A DNA stretch of 64,000 nt from an uncultured Bacteroidota bacterium (GTDB lineage: Bacteria > Bacteroidota > Bacteroidia > Bacteroidales > UBA12481). Positions 25,932 to 34,881 of this stretch are shown piece after piece; within the stretch, counting starts at the first letter, position 1, and each line of letters begins with the position of its first letter. Position numbers and translations under genes: made by a program. The DNA lies in contig CAINOB010000001.1 in NCBI GenBank assembly GCA_903851365.1, positions 16,245-80,244 of the forward strand, in the 5' to 3' direction. The notes beneath the pieces are model-generated. The model was not told the DNA's origin and did no database searches. It was given only the letters and a program-made list of their open reading frames with translations.

Positions 25932-27083
25932 CTACATCAGTCCCGGTCGGCGTATCTTAACCCGCATCGTTCCCGGGATCTGCTTCTCAGCTATGAGGGC
26001 CAGATATCCCCCGCCGCCTGCGCCGGCAAGTTTCCAGGCGAGGGCATGCTTGCGGTAGCTGTTCACCACCTTAGCGATATCATCGTTATACATTAATGGA
26101 AAAAGCTTCACCTGCGCATCAAAAGAGGCCCTGTAATATTTGGCAAAACTTTGCAGGTCGCGATTCAGAATGGCCGGCCAGCATTGCTCGGCAGCAGCCG
26201 TTAAAGCTTTAACGTTTTCCTCATTGATCTGCGAACCGACCAGCGGACTGAAACCAGCCGGCCGTGGCCATAGCAATACCATAAACAGATGGTCCTCGAT
26301 CCACGAAAGCACCTTTTCGTCGTGACAGGTCTCGATCTTCTTCGGCCAATAGCCGGTATCGTAGTAATGGCGGGCTAATCCGGGAACACAGATCCCGATG
26401 GAATCCTGGGCGCCCGACACTTCGGTTCGTCCGGGCTCATTTTCATATCGGAATAAAATCTCAGCCAGCTTCTCCGGCTTTTCAGGTGGAAGCTGATAGG
26501 GCCACAACTTGCGGGCTGCGTTGCGGGTGCTGGTCGACATGCCGCTCCGCTCATTATAATCAATGATCGGCTCAAGCGACATCGTAATCGCCCATCCCGG
26601 TCCGAATTTATTCACATAAGGCTGATCGATCCAGGTGCCGGCCAGATCGAGACGATAAGGCAGCTGGCACGAATCGGCACGGCGCAGACTGGTGGTAGAC
26701 CGCGGCGGCAGACCGGCCTCGGGGATGCGCTCCAAAACGACATATTCAATACCCAGCTCTTCACACAACTGCTCCTTGGCTGGGGAGTTCCCATCCTCGT
26801 TTACCAAAAAAATATCCGGTTTAAAATTCCTCAGGTCCTCCTCAAAATCCATGATCCCCGATCCGCGGTTAATCCAAGCGCCGGTGACGTGCCTCACCGA
26901 TTTAACCATGTATAGACGTTCCTCCTGACTGTTAACCGTATCGCGGCCCTTCAGCTCCCGAATTGTGTTATCGGAACCGATTCCTACATAGAGATCTCCC
27001 AACTGTGCAGCCTCTTTAAAAAACGCCACATGACCGCTGTGAAGCAGGTCGTAGCAACCCGAAACAAATACCCGTTTATTCAT
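25932..27083 (-). CDS. Nucleotidyltransferase / GHMP sugar kinase fusion
   Basis: A 383-residue two-domain protein. The N-terminal 130 residues are a cytidylyltransferase-like fold with the HxGH motif in GCYDLLHSGH (9-18) and a partial ISSTxxR equivalent. From about 138 follows a GHMP kinase: motif 1 is YRLDLAGTWIDQP, a short Ser-rich motif is SGMSTSTRN, and motif 3 is LAGAGGGGYLALI. Motif 1 resembles HddA-type heptose kinases and fucokinases. It could phosphorylate a sugar and activate it as an NDP derivative. Position next to fcl and gmd suggests salvage of fucose or a related sugar, but the substrate is inferred only from context. Confidence 0.75.
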   Translation of the reverse strand: MNKRVFVSGCYDLLHSGHVAFFKEAAQLGDLYVGIGSDNTIRELKGRDTVNSQEERLYMVKSVRHVTGAWINRGSGIMDFEEDLRNFKPDIFLVNEDGNSPAKEQLCEELGIEYVVLERIPEAGLPPRSTTSLRRADSCQLPYRLDLAGTWIDQPYVNKFGPGWAITMSLEPIIDYNERSGMSTSTRNAARKLWPYQLPPEKPEKLAEILFRYENEPGRTEVSGAQDSIGICVPGLARHYYDTGYWPKKIETCHDEKVLSWIEDHLFMVLLWPRPAGFSPLVGSQINEENVKALTAAAEQCWPAILNRDLQSFAKYYRASFDAQVKLFPLMYNDDIAKVVNSYRKHALAWKLAGAGGGGYLALIAEKQIPGTMRVKIRRPGLM

Positions 27084-27102
27084 GTAGTAAATTTAAAAAA
27101 AA

Positions 27103-27128
27103 GGGCGAACACACTGGTCCGCCCCTAC
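27103..27128. repeat. Short dispersed palindrome (GGGCGAAC...GTCCGCCCC)
   Basis: GGGCGAACACACTGG, then TCCGCCCCTAC. This resembles a palindrome that I recognise as widespread in unrelated bacteria. A single copy is seen in the window. Confidence 0.5.
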
Positions 27129-27139
27129 GAATTTTCACC

Positions 27140-27155
27140 GAGGCAACCTTGCCTC
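27140..27155. terminator. Hairpin downstream of fcl
   Basis: Perfect 7-2-7 palindrome GAGGCAACCTTGCCTC followed on the + strand by TTCTTTCTT. It lies between the fcl 3' part and the next leftward gene. The pyrimidine run is on the wrong strand for terminating fcl, so function is uncertain. Confidence 0.35.
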
Positions 27156-27180
27156 TTCTTTCTTATTTCTTCATACTAAT

Positions 27181-27645
27181 TTATGCCTTCTGCCTTTTGC
27201 CATCTGCCTTATCCAGATACCACTGATAGTATTTACCTACCCCCTCCTCCAAATCTATTTTGTGCTTCCATCCTAGGGAATGCAATTTCGTTACATCCGT
27301 CACCTTCCGCATGGTGCCATCGGGTTTCGATGCATTAAATACCAGTTCCCCGCCGAACCCAACAATTTTCTTAACCAGATGAGCCAGGTCGCAGATGGAG
27401 ATTTCGATGCCAGTACCAATGTTTACAGAAGAAGTGCCGCCACTGCTTCGAACTTCCCTTTCCATCAAGTACACGCACGCATCGGCCATGTCCTCGCTCC
27501 ACATGAACTCACGCATCGGAGTGCCCGAGCCCCAGATCTCAACGGTGACAGGAGAATCGGTAGACGAAGAAGAAGATCGGGGGCCGCTTGACGAAACCCC
27601 AATACCGGCTAAAGTCGATCGTATCTCGTCTTCCGTCTTCCGTCA
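27181..27645 (-). pseudogene. fcl: GDP-L-fucose synthase, 3' part (frameshifted)
   Basis: C-terminal portion of the gene whose 5' part is at 27609-28295. Native sequence restarts at VTVEIWGSGTPMREFMWSEDMADA, contiguous in homology with the upstream part but in another frame, and continues to the normal C-terminus (LEEGVGKYYQWYLDKAD). The open frame reaches back to a TGA inside the heptamer array at 27643-27645. The first ATG (27516) is internal to a conserved motif and is not a natural start. Read together, the two parts make a GDP-fucose synthase of roughly normal length. Confidence 0.8.
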
Positions 27646-28295
27646 TCCGTCTTCCGTCTTTCGTCTTCCGTCTTTAGGTCTTCAGCCAGCGCGTCGAAGT
27701 TGCTTTCCTCGAGCAGCTTGCCTAAATGTACCTTTCTTAAAAGTGCCGGCAGAACATGCGATTTCTCCAGGTCAAAATTGTCGTTCGGACCATACAAATT
27801 AGTAGGCATTACGCTGATAAAGTTGGTGCCATACTGTATATTATAGCTTTCGCAAAGTTTGATACCGGCGATCTTTGCAATCGCATACGGCTCGTTGGTC
27901 GATTCCAGCGGTCCGGTCAACAGGTATTCCTCTTTCATCGGCTGGGGAGCCTCCTTCGGATAAATGCAGGTGGATCCAAGAAAAAGCAGCTTCTTCACTC
28001 CATTCATGTATGCCTGGTGGATTACATTATTCTGAACCATCAGGTTTTCATAAATAAACTCACCCCGATAAACATTGTTAGCCATGATCCCGCCAACTTT
28101 GGCCGCTGCGAGAATGACATATTCGGGTTTCTCAGCTGCAAAGAAATCTGTCACGGCCTGCTGATTCCGCAGATCCAGCTCAGCAAAGGTCCTGCCAATT
28201 AAATTAGTATAACCCTTCGATTGTAAATTTCTCCAGATCGCCGAGCCCACTAAGCCGGTGTGACCGGCCACATATATTTTAGAGTTTTTCTCCAT
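27609..28295 (-). CDS. fcl: GDP-L-fucose synthase, 5' part (truncated by frameshift in heptamer array)
   Basis: Makes GDP-L-fucose from the product of Gmd by epimerisation and NADPH reduction. The N-terminal NADP motif is [12 protein letters not shown], and the catalytic region is [10 protein letters not shown]...[10 protein letters not shown], with the Y-x3-K pair at YAIAK. After ALAEDL the frame enters a heptamer array ([16 protein letters not shown]) and stops at YDRL. Downstream homology continues in another frame at 27181-27645. One added heptamer, or two lost, restores the frame. The result is either a phase-variable gene, a decayed gene or a sequencing error in the repeat. Confidence 0.85.
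   Translation of the reverse strand: MEKNSKIYVAGHTGLVGSAIWRNLQSKGYTNLIGRTFAELDLRNQQAVTDFFAAEKPEYVILAAAKVGGIMANNVYRGEFIYENLMVQNNVIHQAYMNGVKKLLFLGSTCIYPKEAPQPMKEEYLLTGPLESTNEPYAIAKIAGIKLCESYNIQYGTNFISVMPTNLYGPNDNFDLEKSHVLPALLRKVHLGKLLEESNFDALAEDLKTEDERRKTDDGRRKTRYDRL
27628..27676. repeat. Seven-unit heptamer array (GTCTTCC type, family C) in fcl
   Basis: Units: GTCTTCC, GTCTTCC, GTCATCC, GTCTTCC, GTCTTTC, GTCTTCC, GTCTTTA (49 bp). Seven is 1 modulo 3, so each unit gained or lost shifts the reading frame. The third unit carries a TGA in the alternative frame, so only changes at the left side of the array would reopen the full gene. Confidence 0.9.
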
Positions 28296-28323
28296 ATCCT
28301 AAAAAAATAAAAGATAAAATATC

Positions 28324-28389
28324 TCCACAGATGTCACAGATGTCACAGATAAACTCAGAGCCATCTGTGTAATCTGTGTCATCTGTGGA
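28324..28389. repeat. Family E hairpin, copy E1
   Basis: CCACAGATGTCACAGATG ... CATCTGTGTAATCTGTG ... CATCTGTGG: 9-bp periodic arms forming a long imperfect hairpin. It occupies most of the 157-bp gap between gmd and fcl. Further degenerate CATTTGTG words follow to about 28437. Confidence 0.8.
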
Positions 28390-28452
28390 TAGTTTATTTG
28401 TGTTCATTTGTGCAACCATTTGTGTCCATTTGTGGTTATCTCTTGATTCTCT

Positions 28453-29643
28453 TTATTCGAAGTAATTCAAGGTCTTGAACCCACCCTCTTTCAAATACGC
28501 ATCACGCTTGAAAATCTGAATATCTGACTCCATCATCTCCTTGACTAGATCTGCTAAAGAATACTCCGGCACCCACCCAAGCTTTTCTTTTGCTTTGGCA
28601 GGATTACCAATCAGCAGCTCAACTTCCGAAGGACGGAAATATTTGGGATCTACGTGAACCAGTGACGGGTGACTGCCCTCTGCCGGCTGCCGACTGCCTA
28701 CTGCCAACTGGTGACGGGTGACGAGTGATGAGAGATATTGAGCTCCCACCTTTTCTGAGAAGAGTTTTTCATTAATATCTGTGATATGACCTGATTCATC
28801 TACTCCTGTGCCTTCAAATACAATAGTAATGCCGATTTCGGCAAAGGCCATTTTTACAAAGTCGCGGATGGTGGTGGTTACACCGGTGGCAATTACATAA
28901 TCATCAGGCACATCCTGCTGAAGCATCATCCACATGGCACGCACATAATCCTTTGCATGGCCCCAGTCGCGCTGAGCGTTGAGGTTGCCAAGCCACAGCG
29001 AATCCTGCAGTCCTAGAGCGATCCGCGCAACGGCCCGGGTGACTTTACGGGTTAAAAAAGTTTCTCCCCGGATAGGAGATTCATGATTGAACAGGATACC
29101 ATTCGATGCATGCATTCCATAGGCCTCACGATAGTTCTTCATGATCCAGAAACCATATAGTTTTGCCACCCCGTAAGGCGATCGCGGATAAAATGGTGTC
29201 GTTTCCGATTGCGGAACCTCCTGAACCAATCCATATAATTCAGATGTTGAGGCCTGATAAATTCTGGTTTTGGCAGATAATCCAAGCAGTCTCACTGCTT
29301 CCAGCACACGCAGCGTTCCCATGCCATCAGCATCGGCTGTATACTCAGGGCTCTCAAAGCTGACCTTTACGTGACTCATGGCACCCAGATTATAAATCTC
29401 ATCGGGCTGAACCTCCTGAATAATTCGTGTCAGGTTCATGCTGTCGGTCAGATCGCCATAATGCAAAACGAACCGCTGATTCTCCACGTGCGGATCTTCG
29501 TATATATGATCGATCCTCTCGGTATTGAACATCGAGGCACGGCGCTTGATCCCGTGAACTGTATATCCCTTTTTTAAAAGGAATTCACTCAGGTAAGCGC
29601 CATCCTGACCGGTAACGCCGGTGATTAATGCAATCTTTGACAT
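28453..29643 (-). CDS. gmd: GDP-mannose 4,6-dehydratase with repeat-encoded insertion
   Basis: Converts GDP-mannose to GDP-4-keto-6-deoxymannose, the first step to GDP-L-fucose. The NADP motif is [14 protein letters not shown], with [13 protein letters not shown], catalytic STSELYG (132-138) and Y157-x3-K161 in PYGVAKLYG, and the C-terminal [17 protein letters not shown]. Residues about 301-328 ([20 protein letters not shown]...) are not family sequence and are encoded by families B and D. They lie just before the conserved DPKYFRP segment. Length is 396 against the usual 340-375. It forms an operon-like pair with fcl, separated by hairpin E1. Confidence 0.95.
   Translation of the reverse strand: MSKIALITGVTGQDGAYLSEFLLKKGYTVHGIKRRASMFNTERIDHIYEDPHVENQRFVLHYGDLTDSMNLTRIIQEVQPDEIYNLGAMSHVKVSFESPEYTADADGMGTLRVLEAVRLLGLSAKTRIYQASTSELYGLVQEVPQSETTPFYPRSPYGVAKLYGFWIMKNYREAYGMHASNGILFNHESPIRGETFLTRKVTRAVARIALGLQDSLWLGNLNAQRDWGHAKDYVRAMWMMLQQDVPDDYVIATGVTTTIRDFVKMAFAEIGITIVFEGTGVDESGHITDINEKLFSEKVGAQYLSSLVTRHQLAVGSRQPAEGSHPSLVHVDPKYFRPSEVELLIGNPAKAKEKLGWVPEYSLADLVKEMMESDIQIFKRDAYLKEGGFKTLNYFE
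28662..28733. repeat. Heptamer arrays (families B and D) inside gmd
   Basis: GTGACGG/GTGACTG units flank a run of CTGCCCT, CTGCCGG, CTGCCGA, CTGCCTA, CTGCCAA. The total insertion is in frame. Confidence 0.8.
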
Positions 29644-29737
29644 ATAATTAAGCTGATATTTCTTCGATTGTTAATATTAAACTTCCTCCCCATCTGAAGA
29701 TGGAGGCTATTGATATCGCTCCTCCGTTCATTCGTCT

Positions 29738-29766
29738 CCTGCCTTCGGCCCTCTATCCTCTGCCTT
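29738..29766. repeat. Family D heptamer array between gmd and the kinase/pyrophosphorylase gene
   Basis: CTGCCTT, CGGCCCT, CTATCCT, CTGCCTT. A GAAGATGGAGG palindromic word lies at about 29690. No gene is seen in 29644-29770. Confidence 0.6.
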
Positions 29767-29770
29767 AATA

Positions 29771-32700
29771 TTAATCCCAATCACAAATTCCCTCAATATA
29801 TTCTTTTGAACCATCCCTCGACCACCCATCTAACTGAGCTACATCCTTCAGCTGCTGACCGCGCATCCGGCTAACATTAATGTAGGCACACGGAAGTTCC
29901 GGCAATGAGGTCATGTCACCCCAGAGTTTTTCGAATTGGGTTACCGGGTATACATCTTCCTGACCCTTTCCCCACCGTTTCTTGACATCCTTGATAATTA
30001 CATAAGTGGGCATTCTTGAGGCTACCTTAAAAACTCCCGATTCAACTTTCTGGATATCAGATAATTCATCGCGGGTTAATCCAAAAGAAGCCAAAAGCTT
30101 ATCAATGTTGATCCAGAAGGTATTGGTATTATAATAGCTCAGGTTAAACTCGATTTTATCATCCGGAAGAGCTAATCCTTCAACCAGTCGCATCTGCCCG
30201 TTTATTTTTGCCAGTCCACCACCCCGGTCATCCAGCTTGCGCGTTATAACCTCAACAGTCATAGACTTTTGCTGGTCGATGTGATATCCCAGCAAAGCGG
30301 GATCAGCACTTGCTCCCAGGGTATCAATATTGTGGACCAACAGATGTTTTAAGTTTGGATTATCCTTAATCATCTTCCGAAGGGTTCCATTGAGTATCAG
30401 GTTCGGTATTTCATACCAGTGACCCACCGGATGGATACACTGCTCAGGCAGATTATCCCGGTAATCCTCCCCCTCGCCTGCTCCTTTGGCCCAATTAATC
30501 AATGCTGCATGAAGGCTTTGCTGAATTTTCTGCGACTGCTCATCAAGCACCTGATGAGGAATCTCTTCCCATAAAAACCGGAGATCCCGCTCTGTTGGAA
30601 TCAATCTCAAACCAATAACTTTTCCTTCTGATATATGTATTTCTGGCTTTTGAGGCCTTCCGTTTGTACCATCTAAAAATGTTGATATTGCAGGATTCGT
30701 CAGGTAGCTGGTCGTAAAAACATGTTGCAATTTTGTTGAGTAGGATAAATTCGCTTTTTCTGTTTTAGCCAGATGTATTTCCACGAAATTGCGATGCCTG
30801 CCATCCATTTTGACAAATGGATTCAGTGACTTAACTACCCCTGCGCCTTTTGTCCACCGACTCCCAACCCCGCCTGCTAACGAAACGATGGCCAGTTCCC
30901 GGTTTCGAAGTGAATTCAGTCCCAAATCAATCAGACGCTGATCCTCAAGCACCTCTTGTCCGGAAATCTCTGAGGTCGACACATCTTCGATGGTTGTACT
31001 GATTGGCAACCTGTTTTTGGATAATCCTATTCGTCCGGATTTTAACTCTTTCTTTATCTTTTCATGCTGATCAGGATTAAACCCCAGCTCTTCCAAAAGT
31101 TTGTTAAGTGGTTTCTGACGGTTATTACTCTCCCGCTCCTGGGGGATCATACGGTCGAAAAGATTGTTCACAAAACCGGAATATTGATCGTCCAGCTTAT
31201 AAGCCTGACCTATAATTCCCAATTCGAGGCGCTGACATTCGGTTAACGATAACAGGTCTTTTTTCAAAATCCCTGGTAATAGCAGCGTATAATATTCCAT
31301 TGGCATTAACGCATTCAAACCAGTGCCTAAATCCGCGATTGTTCCGTTCTCATTGATACTGAAGTCGTATACTACCGGCTCCATGGCAAAAGGAATGGCA
31401 TGCTCGAATTTCTTTTTTGTTTCAGACATCAGCTGCTGAAGGCGATCCTGTGCCTTTTGTTTATAAGCGGGGTCAAAAATAAAGCCCATACCACCGCCCG
31501 ACATTCCGCCCATCATCCAGAAACCCCAGAACTTATCCTTAAACTCTTCGGTAATCCGATTTATTAATGTCTCGGTATAAAGATTCGAGGCCCAGGGTAT
31601 GATATCCTGAATGGGACCTTCAAAATTCTTATGAGTAAAGTCTCCGATCCCTTTAATATCGCCATTCTTGAGCTTTTGCACCACCTCCTCAAAATAAGCG
31701 ATGGCATTATTTCGGGCTTGCCATTCATTTTTCGAGCGAAGCAGATATTTTTCAGTGACCATTTCCAATACCGGGCCCACATCCTGCGCCATACCCCCGT
31801 GAACCATCACCAGACTATCCTGCAATTTTTTCCTGGTCAGCTGGTTAACTGTATCTGTATCAAGAATAGTATGTTGTGGCAGCAAGCGTCCCTTGCTGAT
31901 TCCATATTCAGGATCACCGACAGCTGCTTCAACTCCTTTAATCAGTTTCATCCCGGGCCACACACCTCCGGAATCCTGCCAACCTCCACCTGAACCAGCC
32001 AGCCATTCTCCCAAAATCGCTTTGGCTGCTACCAGGCGCCGTTCTTCTTCGTTCAATATTCCGGTTAACTTTTCAGTCTGGCAGGTAGCCCGCATGCACA
32101 ATGATATCAGCGATGCCAAAAGATTTGTCGAAACGGCCAGACGAGAGCCTTTGGGAATATTATTCACCTTGCTTGAAATCTCGATCCCTTTGCCCTGACC
32201 CACCATATTATCCAATAAAGCGCTTAAAGGCAGACCGGCACCTTCCATGCCCGGAGGAACAATGCCTGATGCAATCAAAGCTGCTTTCAATAACCCGAGG
32301 TAATCCTTGGCAAAGTCAAACACTTCGGGCAAACTTGTGATATCCGAGGAAGTGGCCAGGTCAATACTGGTAAGCCTTATCACGGGTTCATCAATGATTC
32401 GGAACCAGGTTTCAATCGGAGGTTTTGGTTCCGTGTTTTTTAGGGGATTCCTGATGCAAAGGTTAACCGAGATATTCAAAACCTTAGCGCCTTCAGGATA
32501 ATCCATGCCCAAAAAGAAGATGTCGCTCCAGCCACTGTGGCTCAGATCCATCCTTACCGGAGTTGTCTCGTGCAAACAAGGATAAATGCCCGTTTGTTCA
32601 TCATGACGAAGCAAGGCGGAATTGATTTTTAAAGGCTGATCAAGAGGATGACCAACCCTGAACATCCATTTATTACCGGCGGTCGACCGGACGCTCAGCT

Positions 32701-33112
32701 TAACCTGGTCAGCAAGTGTTTGAAAAGCAAGCTGATGGTAAGCATCTGCCAATCCGCTGGATATGCCTTCATTGGCACCCTTGCTATCCTGAACGGTTAA
32801 AAACAGCGTAATAGCTTCCTCGAACCTTCTGTTTAAGATATGCTCATACGCTTCGAAGGGGATAATTCCTTCCGTGCCAATTTTTCCTTTCACCGGGATA
32901 TAAAAGCGGTGGATAGCATATAGGAAAAACAAGGCCCTCACACGGTTGTACAGATTTGTTTCCTCCTTACGGTAGAGCTCAAGTTCCCTGGTGGCAGTCA
33001 ACAATTCCCCGAGGCTGGCTTGATTACAGAATTCGTCGAGCGACCGGTTTTTGATCGACGGGTCGGATGAACAAATGATGTTGATTAATGTGCTCATTGT
33101 ACTATCTGCCAA
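29771..33112 (-). CDS. GHMP-kinase / UDP-sugar pyrophosphorylase fusion protein
   Basis: A 1,113-residue cytosolic protein. The N-terminal two thirds contain GHMP-kinase features: IPKGSRLAVSTNLLASL near 300-345 as motif 2, and WMMGGMSGGGMGFIFD near 530 as motif 3. The last 370 residues are a UDPGP-type pyrophosphorylase with LAGGVGSRWTKGAGVVKSL (about 745), HNIDTLGASADPALLGY and DDRGGGLAK. A kinase making sugar-1-phosphate joined to a pyrophosphorylase making UDP-sugar parallels Fkp of Bacteroides in logic, but the domain order is reversed and the transferase family differs. The sugar is unknown. It overlaps the upstream GalU-like gene by 11 bp, so the two are translationally coupled. Confidence 0.75.
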   Translation of the reverse strand: MADSTMSTLINIICSSDPSIKNRSLDEFCNQASLGELLTATRELELYRKEETNLYNRVRALFFLYAIHRFYIPVKGKIGTEGIIPFEAYEHILNRRFEEAITLFLTVQDSKGANEGISSGLADAYHQLAFQTLADQVKLSVRSTAGNKWMFRVGHPLDQPLKINSALLRHDEQTGIYPCLHETTPVRMDLSHSGWSDIFFLGMDYPEGAKVLNISVNLCIRNPLKNTEPKPPIETWFRIIDEPVIRLTSIDLATSSDITSLPEVFDFAKDYLGLLKAALIASGIVPPGMEGAGLPLSALLDNMVGQGKGIEISSKVNNIPKGSRLAVSTNLLASLISLCMRATCQTEKLTGILNEEERRLVAAKAILGEWLAGSGGGWQDSGGVWPGMKLIKGVEAAVGDPEYGISKGRLLPQHTILDTDTVNQLTRKKLQDSLVMVHGGMAQDVGPVLEMVTEKYLLRSKNEWQARNNAIAYFEEVVQKLKNGDIKGIGDFTHKNFEGPIQDIIPWASNLYTETLINRITEEFKDKFWGFWMMGGMSGGGMGFIFDPAYKQKAQDRLQQLMSETKKKFEHAIPFAMEPVVYDFSINENGTIADLGTGLNALMPMEYYTLLLPGILKKDLLSLTECQRLELGIIGQAYKLDDQYSGFVNNLFDRMIPQERESNNRQKPLNKLLEELGFNPDQHEKIKKELKSGRIGLSKNRLPISTTIEDVSTSEISGQEVLEDQRLIDLGLNSLRNRELAIVSLAGGVGSRWTKGAGVVKSLNPFVKMDGRHRNFVEIHLAKTEKANLSYSTKLQHVFTTSYLTNPAISTFLDGTNGRPQKPEIHISEGKVIGLRLIPTERDLRFLWEEIPHQVLDEQSQKIQQSLHAALINWAKGAGEGEDYRDNLPEQCIHPVGHWYEIPNLILNGTLRKMIKDNPNLKHLLVHNIDTLGASADPALLGYHIDQQKSMTVEVITRKLDDRGGGLAKINGQMRLVEGLALPDDKIEFNLSYYNTNTFWINIDKLLASFGLTRDELSDIQKVESGVFKVASRMPTYVIIKDVKKRWGKGQEDVYPVTQFEKLWGDMTSLPELPCAYINVSRMRGQQLKDVAQLDGWSRDGSKEYIEGICDWD

Positions 33113-33956
33113 TCGAATTCATATTTTTCATGACAAAAAACTCAAGCAATTCGGCCATAACCTGGTCCCGATCGGAACCACTCAAAGCTAATGCCAGCTG
33201 GGCTTTCAATAACCCATAGCGTGATCCTGTATCAAATCGCCAGTCATTCTTTTCCAATGCCAGATATTGTTCTTTTGTCGCCAGTTGATTTAATGCCTCG
33301 CTCAATCCTATTTTTCTGCCATCGGATTTTTCCAGATTTTGCTTCAAGATTTGCATAAGTCCCGGAGATAAGACATGCATTCCAAAAAAGCACAGGTAAT
33401 GCCCGGTTCTTAATCCCGGCACGATCAATTTTTGCTCAGCCAGGGTCGGAGTCGGTTTCTCTATAACTTTATCGATCACGTAGAGATCTTTAGTCCTTGG
33501 AACCCTTTTACCGCCAACCGTTCCATAATTCGGGATCAGATTTTCACGCGTGGGAGTAACCGCTGAAACCGAACAATTATTTTGAGAGGCTATTTCGACC
33601 AGATGTTTCGCACAAGGGATATCTGACTTATTCACATATAAATGATCACCAACCAGATGCAAAAAATAGTCCTTCCCGGTAAATGGAAGTCCGCACAAAA
33701 TAGCATGTCCATATCCCAATGGTTGATCCTGTTCAATGAAATGAATCTGTTGGTCCATGGATATCAATCCCTTATATACATCCCGATCCCCGGCATGAAT
33801 GATAACCGCAATTTCTTCAATGCCTGCCTGACGGACTTCATCAATCAGGATTTCGAGTACCGTTTTACGATTTCCGTCACGGTCCACCAGGGTTTGCATT
33901 GCTAGTTTTCGCTGATCAGCACCGGCTGCCGTAATCAGCGCTTTTTTAATTTGCAT
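33102..33956 (-). CDS. GalU-like nucleotidyltransferase with a divergent nucleotide loop
   Basis: A 284-residue protein aligned along its length with UTP-glucose-1-phosphate uridylyltransferases: QPLGYGHAILCG, HLVGDHLYVNKSD, IEKPTP, RTGHYLCFFGMHVLSP and DTGSRYGLLKAQLALAL. The family's N-terminal signature G-x-G-T-R is replaced by AAGADQRKLAMQTL, so the phosphate-binding loop is unusual and activity or specificity may differ. First gene of a two-gene unit with the kinase/pyrophosphorylase fusion (11-bp overlap). Divergent from the outer-membrane protein pair. Confidence 0.75.
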   Translation of the reverse strand: MQIKKALITAAGADQRKLAMQTLVDRDGNRKTVLEILIDEVRQAGIEEIAVIIHAGDRDVYKGLISMDQQIHFIEQDQPLGYGHAILCGLPFTGKDYFLHLVGDHLYVNKSDIPCAKHLVEIASQNNCSVSAVTPTRENLIPNYGTVGGKRVPRTKDLYVIDKVIEKPTPTLAEQKLIVPGLRTGHYLCFFGMHVLSPGLMQILKQNLEKSDGRKIGLSEALNQLATKEQYLALEKNDWRFDTGSRYGLLKAQLALALSGSDRDQVMAELLEFFVMKNMNSIGR

Positions 33957-34044
33957 ATATTATGGTATATGGTTGATTTTCACAATTCGTGGAATCAATG
34001 TTGATAAATGAATGCTCTATTCGTCAAATGTCTGATAACTTATT

Positions 34045-34075
34045 TTGCTGTCGCTATTCCGAACAAGTAACTTTG
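34045..34075 (+). promoter_or_regulatory. Bacteroidetes-type promoter of the outer-membrane barrel pair
   Basis: TTG (34045-34047), 20 nt, TAACTTTG (34068-34075): an exact fit to the Bacteroidetes sigma-ABfr consensus, 19 nt before the start codon. Confidence 0.7.
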
Positions 34076-34094
34076 GGCGCAAGTTGGCTAGTGA

Positions 34095-34799
34095 ATGAAA
34101 TTGAAGTTCCTCATATTCTGCTTATTACTATCTATTATCCCGGCTTTATCGCTTAATGCCCAGATGAAGACTTACTGGTATAAAGAAGTTGAGGCTTTCC
34201 TTGGAGGTGGAACTTCGAGCTATTTTGGTGATGTTGGGGGTACGGATTCAAAAATCACTGGGGTTCAAGCCGTATTCGACCATCTCGATATCGATCTCTG
34301 GCAAACCCGGTTCGCACTGACCGGTGGAGCACGCATTATGCCAAAACAATATCTGGCCATCAGTGCACAGATCTCTCCTATCCTACTGAGCGGCAACGAC
34401 CTGCGCTCAAACTATGCCTACCGCGGATACGCCTTCAATACCACAATTCTGGAAATCAGCGCACAGGCGGAATATTATATCGCAAACCGTATGACCGGTT
34501 TCGCCCCCTATGTTTTTGGCGGGGTGGGCGGAATGGTATTCGGATATAAAAACAATCAGGGGGATAAGCGAAAATGGGATACCGGTAATACCTTTATTCT
34601 TGGCCTCGGCAGCCGCTTTCCTGAAACACGGCGCATCACCCACTCCATCGATTTTGCCTTCCATTTCACCACCACCGATTACCTCGATGGCTTCCCTACC
34701 CCTCGAAAAAGTCCGGATTTATTCTTCCTGATATCATATAAAGTCAATTTTAACGTTTTTACGCTGTTGACATATGATTACAGAGGACGCGTAAAATAA
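34095..34799 (+). CDS. Outer-membrane beta-barrel protein (DUF6089-like), paralogue 1
   Basis: A 234-residue protein with a signal peptide (MKLKFLIFCLLLSIIPALSLNAQ). A barrel of alternating strands opens with EAFLGGGTSSYFGDVGG and ends with an aromatic terminal strand region. The pattern is that of small Bacteroidetes barrels annotated as DUF6089. Function is unknown. It shares the domain plan and key segments (SYFGD, DNLDIDLW/DHLDIDLW) with the next gene, so the two arose by tandem duplication. Transcribed from the promoter at 34045-34075. Confidence 0.8.
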   Translation: MKLKFLIFCLLLSIIPALSLNAQMKTYWYKEVEAFLGGGTSSYFGDVGGTDSKITGVQAVFDHLDIDLWQTRFALTGGARIMPKQYLAISAQISPILLSGNDLRSNYAYRGYAFNTTILEISAQAEYYIANRMTGFAPYVFGGVGGMVFGYKNNQGDKRKWDTGNTFILGLGSRFPETRRITHSIDFAFHFTTTDYLDGFPTPRKSPDLFFLISYKVNFNVFTLLTYDYRGRVK

Positions 34800-34805
34800 A
34801 AACTA

Positions 34806-34870
34806 TCAACAGATGACGCAGATTTCACAGATAAGAACCGAGCCATCAGTGAAATCTGTGACATCTGTGG
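34806..34870. repeat. Family E hairpin, copy E2, between the barrel genes
   Basis: CAACAGATGACGCAGATTTC ... GAAATCTGTGACATCTGTGG, two arms of an imperfect hairpin. An apparent upstream extension of the second barrel gene is only read-through of this repeat. Confidence 0.8.
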
Positions 34871-34881
34871 AGAAAAAAGGT

